A stretch of DNA of 64,000 nt from KACC-23026 sp963829575 (GTDB lineage Bacteria > Bacillota > Bacilli > Bacillales > Sporolactobacillaceae): the NCBI GenBank assembly GCA_963829575.1, contig CAWHJF010000013.1:372001-436000 (forward strand), read 5' to 3'. The translations under genes were made by a program, and so were the position numbers. Shown piece by piece: positions 33,400-40,203 of the stretch. Numbering within the stretch: the stretch's first letter is position 1; each line of letters begins with the position of its first letter. The notes beneath the pieces are model-generated. The model was not told the DNA's origin. It ran no database searches and saw nothing but the letters and a program-made list of their open reading frames with translations.

Positions 33400-34353
33400 A
33401 TGAAGAAAAAATTTAGCTTATTGTTTTTAGGAGTTTTTCTAGTGGTCGGTCTTATACTGTCTGCTTGCGGATCGAATCAATCATCAAACACTCAAAGTTC
33501 AACAAGTGCGTCTTCGAATTCGGGGTCAAGCAGTGCTTCATCACTCGGCAAAGAGGTCAACTATACCATTACAGGAATTGACGCAGGTGCTGGGGAGATG
33601 AAAATGGCACAGAACGCCATTGATAAATACGGGCTTTCTAAATGGACCCTTCAATCTGGTTCTGGTGCTACCATGACTGCAGCTTTGGCAAAAGCTATTA
33701 AAAACAAACAGCCAATTATTATCACGGGTTGGTCTCCACACTGGATGTTTGCCAAATATGATTTGAAGTACCTTAAAGATCCAAAAGGTGTCTTTGGTAA
33801 TGCCGAATCCATCCATACTGTTGTAACAAAAAGCTTTCCAAGCAAACACCCAAATGCTGCAAAAATCCTAAAGAAATTTAACTGGACGCCAGCTCAAATG
33901 GGTAAAGTTATGCTCGCTATTCAAAATGATACAAGTGATTCACCAGAAGTGGCGGCTCAAAAAGCCGCAAAAGATTGGGTTAAGAACAACCAAGATGAGG
34001 TCAACAAATGGACCCAAGGGGCAAAGAAGGGCAGCGGAACGATTACGCTTGCGTATGTTGCGTGGTCATCAGCTATTGCTAGTAACAATGTTGTAAAAGT
34101 TGTTCTAGAAGATGAGGGTTACACGGTTAAGCTTCAACAACTTCAAGCAGGTCCAATGTGGGCAGCTGTCGCTAAAGGTGACGCCGATGCAATGGTGTGT
34201 GCTTGGTTACCCACCACACACGCATCTTACTTGAAAAAATATAAGAGTCAAGTTACAGATCTTGCAACCAACTTAACAGGTACAAAACTGGGTCTTGTCG
34301 TTCCAAGCTATGTAAAAGCAAATTCGATTGAAGATCTTAAATCATCTAATTAA
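33400..34353 (+). CDS. opuAC: Glycine betaine-binding lipoprotein
   Basis: 317 residues; ATG 33400 after AAGGGGGAG. Lipoprotein signal ILSAC (Cys23), a Ser-rich linker to about residue 50, then an OpuAC-type substrate-binding domain. Tryptophans suited to the cation-pi cage are visible (GWSPHWMF near 109-116, YVAWSS near 225, CAWLPTTH near 268). It delivers glycine betaine or related compounds to OpuAB. A very strong terminator follows, closing the operon. Confidence 0.94.
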   Translation: MKKKFSLLFLGVFLVVGLILSACGSNQSSNTQSSTSASSNSGSSSASSLGKEVNYTITGIDAGAGEMKMAQNAIDKYGLSKWTLQSGSGATMTAALAKAIKNKQPIIITGWSPHWMFAKYDLKYLKDPKGVFGNAESIHTVVTKSFPSKHPNAAKILKKFNWTPAQMGKVMLAIQNDTSDSPEVAAQKAAKDWVKNNQDEVNKWTQGAKKGSGTITLAYVAWSSAIASNNVVKVVLEDEGYTVKLQQLQAGPMWAAVAKGDADAMVCAWLPTTHASYLKKYKSQVTDLATNLTGTKLGLVVPSYVKANSIEDLKSSN

Positions 34354-34359
34354 TAAATA

Positions 34360-34407
34360 AAGTGCTGGCCCATTCATCATTTAATGATGAATGGGCCAGC
34401 TTTTTTG
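34360..34407 (+). terminator. Terminator of the opuA operon
   Basis: An 18-bp perfect inverted repeat (34364-34381 with 34383-34400) followed by six T. Confidence 0.92.
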
Positions 34408-34622
34408 TTATCTGAATGGGTCTGTGGCGTGGCGATGAGTTGTGGGCAGCTGGTCAGTGGGGCAGGATTTGATCGTTATTAGGATTGGTTTGATTAAATG
34501 AGTGCTCGCACCTGTGCCTGACATATATAGCAATTTGAATTAGAAAAAATTAACAATAATTATTCTGCATGAACCCCCCCCTTTGAACACAAGATAACTC
34601 ATGTACAAGGGAGGTGACACTG

Positions 34623-34817
34623 ATGGCTGATAACAACAGTAACCAATTGCTTGTACCAGGAGTCGAGCAAGCTCTTGATCAAATGAAACAAGAGATCGCT
34701 CAAGAGTTTGGTGTTAACCTAGGAGCCGATACAACTTCTAGATCTAACGGCTCTGTTGGTGGCGAGATTACGAAACGTCTAGTTGCCACTGCTCAACAGC
34801 AGTTAGGCGGAAAATAA
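34623..34817 (+). CDS. Alpha/beta-type small acid-soluble spore protein
   Basis: 64 residues from ATG 34623 (AAGGGAGGTG upstream). Family signatures: EFGVNLGADTTSRSNGSVGGEITKRLV, including the GPR protease cleavage region (IAQEFGV) and the GGEITKRLV block. These proteins coat spore DNA, changing its conformation and giving UV and chemical resistance, and are degraded at germination. Monocistronic with its own terminator; expected in the forespore under sigma-G. A clear sigma-G promoter could not be assigned. Confidence 0.95.
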   Translation: MADNNSNQLLVPGVEQALDQMKQEIAQEFGVNLGADTTSRSNGSVGGEITKRLVATAQQQLGGK

Positions 34818-34834
34818 TTAAATACTTTTGGCTA

Positions 34835-34868
34835 GGGAGAAGCATACTCTGCTTCTCCCGATTTTTTT
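34835..34868 (+). terminator. Terminator after the SASP gene
   Basis: 9-bp stem GGGAGAAGC / GCTTCTCCC (34835-34843, 34851-34859), loop ATACTCT, then GA and seven T. Confidence 0.9.
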
Positions 34869-34879
34869 GAAAAAGAAAA

Positions 34880-34972
34880 AAAGACCTGACTGTATTTGAG
34901 CTGCTCCCCAATTGTTAGACACCATCTAACAATTGGAGGTGCAGTTCAGCTTAGTCTAGTCTTTTTAATATA
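34880..34972 (-). repeat. IS3/IS150-end-like palindrome serving as msmX terminator
   Basis: Two facing ~25-bp ends (34897-34921 and 34925-34948) read TGARCTGC-x-CC...AATTGTTAGA and its complement, separated by only a few bases. This is the look of IS150-group terminal inverted repeats with the interior removed. Weaker pairing continues outward to A/T runs, so on the minus strand it forms a long hairpin followed by TTTTTTT, placed right after msmX. The IS relation is from memory of such ends. Confidence 0.55.
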
Positions 34973-34978
34973 GATTAA

Positions 34979-36079
34979 TTAGCGAATGCGAAGCTCAGAG
35001 TCTTTGTCGAAGAAATGCGCTTTGTTCATATCCATTGCAAGGGTTAATTTTTGTCCGTTTTTGATATCGGATCTTGAATCAACACGAGCTGTGAAGTCTT
35101 GGCCGTCAAAGGAAGAATGAAGATACGTTTCAGCCCCCATTAATTCAGCCACTTCAATGGTCGCTTCAAAAGTGGTGTCTTTAGAAGAATCAATGAATAC
35201 AGGCTCATCATGAAGGTCTTCAGGACGAACACCAAGGAATAGATCTTTGTTGACATAGCCTTTATCACGAAGAAGTTTCATTTTGCCTTCAGGAATTTTG
35301 ATCTTATGCTTACCAAGAGAAGCATAGCCATCTTCTAGTTTCACGCTAAAGAAGTTCATAGCAGGAGATCCAATAAATCCACCGACGAAAATGTTATCAG
35401 GAAGATCGTACACTTCTTTTGGAGTACCTACTTGTTGAATGACACCGTCTTTCATAACAACAATTCGAGTCGCCATGGTCATCGCTTCTGTTTGGTCATG
35501 TGTTACGTAGATCGTAGTCGTTTGTAAACGTTGGTGAAGTTTTGAGATTTCAGCACGCATTTGCACACGTAGTTTTGCGTCCAAGTTGGAAAGTGGTTCA
35601 TCCATCAAGAACACTTGTGGATCACGAACAATCGCACGACCTAATGCCACACGTTGACGCTGACCACCGGAAAGCGCTTTTGGTTTACGCTCAAGATATT
35701 GTTCAAGACCTAGAATACGAGCGGCTTCTTTTACACGACGCTCAATTTCGTCTTTTTTGAACTTGCGAAGTTTAAGACCAAATGCCATATTATCATAAAC
35801 ACTCATATGAGGATAAAGGGCATAGTTTTGGAATACCATCGCGATGTCGCGGTCTTTTGGCGCTACATCGTTCACCAAGCGATCCCCAATGTGTAATTCG
35901 CCATCCGTAATGTCCTCAAGACCAGCAATCATTCGAAGGGTGGTTGATTTACCACAACCAGATGGACCGACAAATACGATAAATTCTTTATCATCAATAT
36001 CTAAGTTAAAATCTTTAACGGAAAGGGTATCTGAGTTATCATAACGTTTTTGAATATGTTTCATTGAAATTTGAGCCAT
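34979..36079 (-). CDS. msmX: MsmX-type multi-sugar ABC transporter ATPase
   Basis: 366 residues from ATG 36079 (CAGGAGGTTG upstream; the extended frame to 36154 has no site). ABC motifs: Walker A GPSGCGKST (about 37-45), signature LSGGQRQR (about 134-141) and Walker B VFLMDEPLSNLD (about 154-165). A C-terminal TOBE/MOE domain starts near 235. In B. subtilis, MsmX is a shared ATPase serving several oligosaccharide importers; no permease genes are adjacent here, consistent with that role. The next gene on the same strand is yxkF, as in B. subtilis. Confidence 0.93.
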   Translation of the reverse strand: MAQISMKHIQKRYDNSDTLSVKDFNLDIDDKEFIVFVGPSGCGKSTTLRMIAGLEDITDGELHIGDRLVNDVAPKDRDIAMVFQNYALYPHMSVYDNMAFGLKLRKFKKDEIERRVKEAARILGLEQYLERKPKALSGGQRQRVALGRAIVRDPQVFLMDEPLSNLDAKLRVQMRAEISKLHQRLQTTTIYVTHDQTEAMTMATRIVVMKDGVIQQVGTPKEVYDLPDNIFVGGFIGSPAMNFFSVKLEDGYASLGKHKIKIPEGKMKLLRDKGYVNKDLFLGVRPEDLHDEPVFIDSSKDTTFEATIEVAELMGAETYLHSSFDGQDFTARVDSRSDIKNGQKLTLAMDMNKAHFFDKDSELRIR

Positions 36080-36338
36080 TTTAACAACCTCCTGTAAATC
36101 ACACCAAAAAATAGTGTGTTTAATTAATCTTGTCTTTATTGTAAACGAATACATGGATTATGGAATTGGACATCTTGCACAAAGATTGGGCGGACTCTTG
36201 TCAAAATGACTACAAATTTTTTAAAAACAAAAGCTATTTTTGTAAAGTTGTATTTTAGTTATGCGAAAATACACGCGCTTGTTCCTGCGTCTACAAGTAT
36301 CTCGAGGACGTACATTCCTCGTCGCAAAACGAAGTTAA
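36080..36338. other. Upstream region of msmX
   Basis: No gene is supported. A TTTACA-like -35 lies near 36138-36143 on the minus strand, without a convincing -10. A small inverted repeat CACAC...GTGTG occurs around 36102-36120. The remaining A/T-rich stretch holds nothing recognised. Confidence 0.35.
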
Positions 36339-36450
36339 AACGTGGGAGCGGATGCTATTGCCGTGGGCGGCGATCCGTGAGCTCCTCAGCTTACGTGCTG
36401 TAGGGCTCGCCTGGACCGCTGTTCACTCTCGAGCCGCGCCTATTTTCGTT
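36339..36450. repeat. GC-rich intergenic repeat of a Bacillaceae-like dispersed type
   Basis: A GC-rich island in A/T-rich surroundings containing CGTGGGCGGCGATCCGTGAG and CTCGCCTGGACCGCTG, with paired flanks AAACGAA (left) and TTCGTTT (right). It recalls dispersed non-coding repeats of several Bacillaceae genomes that contain GTGGGCGG...GTGAGC...CTCCTC...GGGTCTCACCTG. No reading frame is supported. The match is from memory and other copies would have to be found. Confidence 0.45.
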
Positions 36451-36553
36451 TGTTTTATCATTTATAGGAAGCAATCTTTTAGGAATGAGTAAAAAAAGGT
36501 CTCATATCAAGGATTTGAAAAAAAGACGTCCCTATCTATCAAGAGGCGGCCGG

Positions 36554-37444
36554 TTAGTGCTTTCTTTTATTAAATAGTAATTCAAGGTGGATCAACTGGG
36601 CGTCTTTAAACTCACGGGGATCAAGACCGGTTTTTTCTTTCAACTTGTCAAATCGATAAACCAAACTGTTCCGGTGCATAAATAAGGCTTTGGCAGTTGT
36701 TGAAATATTTAAATTGCAAGAAAAGAAGACCTCCAGTTGGGCACGTAAATCTGTTTCTTCATTTAAATAATCGGTTAACGTTCCGAAATGTAGAGAAAGC
36801 GTCTCAGCCGATCCACTGATAAGAAGGGTGAGCGGTAAAAATTCAGCGTAATAAAAAACATTGCGTTCAGGATACGCTTTTTGGATCGTTTCAAACGCTT
36901 GTTTTTCATGCTGATAGAGCGGTCTTGCTTTATGGATCTCTCTAAAAGGTGAGCCAAAGGCTAATTTGGCATTTACAAAAAAATCGGTGTTAATCAACTC
37001 CAGTAACGTTTCTCCTTCTGGAAGTTCAGTGGGTTCAATTGAGGCAACGAGGACAGCAAAATGGTTGTCAGCCCAAAGTAGGGTAGTGGGCAAAGAAAAA
37101 TAACCCATAATGGCTTCCTCAAAAGCCGATTGATCAAAGAGATCATTTTTAAAATGAATATAGATGAATTGGGTTAAAGCCCCATTAAGATTAAATGGTG
37201 GAGTTTCTCCCCTAAATAGGATACCTGACCACTTTTTCTGATCGGCAGTTAGGCTTTGATGAGGAGGCTCTCCTATTGGATAAAATAACTTGAGAAGATG
37301 CAACTCCTTATCCGTAATGCCTGATTTACGAATGCCAAATGGTGGGGTTTCTTTTGGGGCAAACCAATAATAAGAAGACGGGTCATGAATCTCGTCGTCA
37401 TAGTATGTAAAAGCCTGTCCATACAGGGCTTTTAGTTCATCCAT
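36554..37444 (-). CDS. yxkF: PucR/CdaR-type helix-turn-helix regulator (YxkF)
   Basis: 296 residues from ATG 37444, ten bases after TAGGAGTG. The N-terminal 240 residues show no known enzyme signature. The C-terminal ~60 residues are a PucR-type HTH (FFSCNLNISTTAKALFMHRNSLVYRFDKLKEKTG). Length equals my recollection of B. subtilis YxkF, which also neighbours msmX. PucR/CdaR proteins are usually activators of sugar-acid or purine catabolism. The ligand and targets are not evident, and control of sugar uptake genes is only a guess from context. Confidence 0.8.
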   Translation of the reverse strand: MDELKALYGQAFTYYDDEIHDPSSYYWFAPKETPPFGIRKSGITDKELHLLKLFYPIGEPPHQSLTADQKKWSGILFRGETPPFNLNGALTQFIYIHFKNDLFDQSAFEEAIMGYFSLPTTLLWADNHFAVLVASIEPTELPEGETLLELINTDFFVNAKLAFGSPFREIHKARPLYQHEKQAFETIQKAYPERNVFYYAEFLPLTLLISGSAETLSLHFGTLTDYLNEETDLRAQLEVFFSCNLNISTTAKALFMHRNSLVYRFDKLKEKTGLDPREFKDAQLIHLELLFNKRKH

Positions 37445-37587
37445 TAAAAATACACTCCTACTAAATAAACGTTCGTTCAATTATAAAAATTTAGTTCCTT
37501 CTATATATTATAATCCTTTTTGGAGCTAGAAAAAACAATAACTCGGTTCTCGAAGAGAGAACCGAGTTTTGAAATCGGGGGAAGGGC

Positions 37588-37776
37588 TTAAGTTTCACGA
37601 GGTTTCGTTTCGAGTTGCAGGACATCATGATAGAAATCAACAGATGGATGGTCGTGTTCCCAATTAACCGTACCCCCAGCCATGCCTTCATTCATCATGC
37701 GATCTACATCAATATAATAATCTTCACGACCCTCATGCAAACGATCTGGTTTCCATTGTGGCTTTTTCTTTGCCAA
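37588..37776 (-). CDS. Small basic-acidic protein, unknown
   Basis: 62 residues starting at TTG 37776, eight bases after AAGGGGG; the sequence upstream in frame is not protein-like. It begins with a Lys-rich stretch (AKKKPQWKPDRLHEG) and ends acidic, with YYIDVDRMMNEGMAGG in the middle, which looks conserved-domain-like. I do not recognise a family. It is flanked by yxkF and yheE on the same strand. Codon use and the ribosome site support a real gene. Confidence 0.6.
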   Translation of the reverse strand: MAKKKPQWKPDRLHEGREDYYIDVDRMMNEGMAGGTVNWEHDHPSVDFYHDVLQLETKPRET

Positions 37777-37997
37777 GATACATACCCCCTTGCTCTTATT
37801 TTGACCAGGAGGAAGGAGAATCATGTACGGAAAGCAAGCCATTGGCACACAAAGCCTTAAAGGGAAGAGAAAGTCTGTGGTCAATCCCTAGAACACGTGC
37901 CAATTGCCGAGAGGGTGTGGGAGGATTAAGATACGAACGAGTTGCGCAGCGTCCCACCAATGAAATTCAACGGACTACTCAGCACGCTCTCAAACGA

Positions 37998-38207
37998 TCA
38001 TTCGTAAACATGAAAGAGCATGAGTTCATGGATTTGGCTGACTAATTGTGCTTGGTCCTCTTGTGCAGGTGCTTCTACCCATGTAATCGTCCCATTGTAG
38101 TGATACACTGCTTGGTATTGAGTGCCCTTGTGAAAAAAAGAAATTTGGTACTCGCGACGCCGGGAGTCTGGCGCTATAAAGGGGTGATAGGTAAAATGCG
38201 TTAACAT
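37998..38207 (-). CDS. yheE: YheE-like small protein
   Basis: 69 residues; ATG 38207 preceded by TGGAGGAAT. A short beta-rich sequence with FHKGTQYQAVYHYNGTITWVEAPAQEDQAQLVSQIHELMLFHVYE. Size and pattern fit the YheE family (DUF5342) of Bacilli, function unknown. It is divergent from yheB, and yheA follows yheB; yheE, yheB and yheA are also near each other in B. subtilis, which supports the call. Confidence 0.7.
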   Translation of the reverse strand: MLTHFTYHPFIAPDSRRREYQISFFHKGTQYQAVYHYNGTITWVEAPAQEDQAQLVSQIHELMLFHVYE

Positions 38208-38414
38208 AGATATTCCTCCACCTTCTGACAGTTTCTATCCTTAAGAATACCATAAAGTTGGACGGTGACGATGGGATCGCGATCAGAACTGTTACGATAA
38301 AACTTAAAAATCTGGAATTTCCGAACCTCAGTATGTATAATGTGACAGGAGCCTTATAAGAATAGAAAAAAAGATGAATACAAATATTGGGTTAGTCATT
38401 GAAGGAGTGTCAGC

Positions 38415-39563
38415 ATGTCATCCACTTCCATTTTTTTAACGGTCTTATTATTAGTTGTTGTTGGTGCCTTTATTGGAGGTATTACAAATCATTTAGCCAT
38501 TAAGATGTTATTCCGGCCCTATCGGCCTATGTATATAGGCAACATGCGAGTGCCCTTTACACCTGGGGTGATTCCTAAGCGCCATGATGAAATTGCGGTT
38601 CAGCTCGGCAATCTGGTTATGAAGCATTTAATTACGGCAGAAGGGCTTGAAAAACGTTTTCTTGATGAAACCTTTAAAGGGGTGATCCAAGAAAAAATCA
38701 CGGAATGGGTCAAACGTTATTTAGATGAAAAACGACCAACTAAAGCCGATTTAGCGGCCCATTTTCCGATCGAATCGATTGCTGAAAATCTGGAATCGAC
38801 GCTCATTCAAAAAGTTGAGCATTATTTTGGAGACTATCTTGAGCAAAGAGGGACGGATTCCCTTGAGGAAGTGATGCCTCCAGCGTTTCTTCAGGCTGTT
38901 GAGGGGAAGTTACCGGATCTTTCAAAGCATTTTGCTGAATCCATTCGGGATTACTTTAAAACAGATGAAGCAAAGGCGATGGTCAAAAGTCAATTGGATA
39001 AGTTCTTTGAAGGGCGCGGCATGCTTGGAAATATGCTCAATATGTTTTTGGGAAATCAAAGTCTAGTGGATTTTGTTTATCCTGACCTTTTAAAGTTCTT
39101 AGAACGTCCAACGGTTCAAATGGCCCTTCAAGATTTATTAGAACGAGAATGGAACCAACTTAAAGAACGGTCGCTTGAAGACTTGAATGAGAGCTTTCAT
39201 TTAAAAGAAACGTTTGATCAAATTCTTACAAAAGCCGTTCAAGCATCACCACTGCGCGCCATGATTGAAAGTCCGGGCGCTACGCTTTCTAATTGGAAGG
39301 AGCCGATTACCGAGCAGTTGATCCCTATTGGTATTGAAGTTATGCTGAAAAAGGCATCATCAGAGGCCGCACGTTTGCTTCAATCCCTGGAATTAGATCA
39401 ATTGGTTAGTGACCAAGTTCGTGAGTTTTCTATGCAGGAGCTTGAACAAGTCATTCTCATGATTTCAAAAAAGGAATTCAAAATGATTACGTACTTGGGA
39501 GCGTTACTTGGTGGAATTATCGGTTTGGTGCAAGCCCTAATCATGGTTGTGATCCAGCATTAA
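38415..39563 (+). CDS. yheB: DUF445 membrane protein YheB
   Basis: 382 residues; ATG 38415 after AAGGAGTG. The N-terminal membrane helix (about 8-28) is followed by the DUF445 signature GGITNHLAIKMLFRPY and PFTPGVIPKRHDEIA. A long helical central region and a C-terminal hydrophobic helix (about 357-378) follow. It is thus a membrane protein with a large helical domain. The family is common in Firmicutes and of unknown function; YheB homologues have been found in spore membrane or coat fractions. A terminator separates it from yheA. Confidence 0.88.
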   Translation: MSSTSIFLTVLLLVVVGAFIGGITNHLAIKMLFRPYRPMYIGNMRVPFTPGVIPKRHDEIAVQLGNLVMKHLITAEGLEKRFLDETFKGVIQEKITEWVKRYLDEKRPTKADLAAHFPIESIAENLESTLIQKVEHYFGDYLEQRGTDSLEEVMPPAFLQAVEGKLPDLSKHFAESIRDYFKTDEAKAMVKSQLDKFFEGRGMLGNMLNMFLGNQSLVDFVYPDLLKFLERPTVQMALQDLLEREWNQLKERSLEDLNESFHLKETFDQILTKAVQASPLRAMIESPGATLSNWKEPITEQLIPIGIEVMLKKASSEAARLLQSLELDQLVSDQVREFSMQELEQVILMISKKEFKMITYLGALLGGIIGLVQALIMVVIQH

Positions 39564-39570
39564 GTTTAGA

Positions 39571-39608
39571 AAGAACCAAGCCCTTTGAGAACAGGCTTGT
39601 TCTTTTTT
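39571..39608 (+). terminator. Terminator after yheB
   Basis: Stem AAGAAC(C)AAGCC / GGCTTGTTCTT with one bulge (39571-39582 with 39594-39604), followed by six T. Confidence 0.8.
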
Positions 39609-39701
39609 CGTAAAAAGCAGGTTAGAGAATGTCCTTTGGTTTTTTATCCGGCCTGAGTCTGTTAGACTAGAGATATATTGTTTATTAACTGGAGGGATTG
39701 G

Positions 39702-40040
39702 GTGAGTATACAAGACACAGCACAATTAATGGAAAAGGAAATTCGTTCAAGCGAGGAATATCAATCGTTACAAAAGGCCTATGCGGCAGTGAATGCTGAT
39801 CAAAGTGCCAAACAAATGTTTGATTCGTTTCGTCAAGTGCAGCTTCAACTTCAACAAAAGCAACAAAGCGGGCAACAGATTACTCAACAGGAAGCCGAAC
39901 AAGCTCAACAGCAGCTCCAACTTTTGCAGCAACAACCATTGATTAGTCAACTGATGATGGCTGAACAAAGAATGAGCCAAGTCATTGAAAATATTAATCA
40001 AATTATTACCCAGCCTTTGCTTGATTTATATCAAGGCTAG
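39702..40040 (+). CDS. yheA: YlbF/YmcA-family protein YheA
   Basis: 112 residues from GTG 39702, six bases after GGAGG. An all-helical, Gln-rich protein (QVQLQLQQKQQSGQQITQQEAEQAQQQLQLLQQ) of the YlbF/YmcA group (DUF964). Relatives YlbF and YmcA act with YaaT in RNase Y-linked mRNA processing and developmental control; YheA itself has no defined role. It follows yheB in the same direction with a terminator between them. Confidence 0.85.
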   Translation: MSIQDTAQLMEKEIRSSEEYQSLQKAYAAVNADQSAKQMFDSFRQVQLQLQQKQQSGQQITQQEAEQAQQQLQLLQQQPLISQLMMAEQRMSQVIENINQIITQPLLDLYQG

Positions 40041-40059
40041 TCGAAGTCTAATAAAATTA

Positions 40060-40097
40060 GAACACCTTAAGGCGTCTTGCGCTTTGGGGTGTTTTTT
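40060..40097 (+). terminator. Terminator after yheA
   Basis: 14-bp stem with G-T pairs (40061-40074 with 40080-40093), followed by TTTTTT. Confidence 0.8.
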
Positions 40098-40203
40098 CTA
40101 TTTTAAGGAAAATGGAGTGTAATCCCCTGAATGAATCCTCACTTTATGGTCAAAAATGATAATAGGTTAATTATGACCAATCTGAAGGTGAGGTGGACAA
40201 TAA

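Noticed and set aside
34574..34581. Phase-variable poly-C tract before the SASP gene
   Set aside because: Eight C lie upstream of the ribosome site, but no sign that length changes affect a reading frame or promoter; probably neutral.
36206..36403. 65-codon plus-strand ORF
   Set aside because: It runs through the GC-rich repeat, lacks a ribosome site and has no recognisable protein pattern.
37758..38045. 95-codon plus-strand ORF between small genes
   Set aside because: Antisense to two better supported minus-strand genes, with unlikely composition and no ribosome site.
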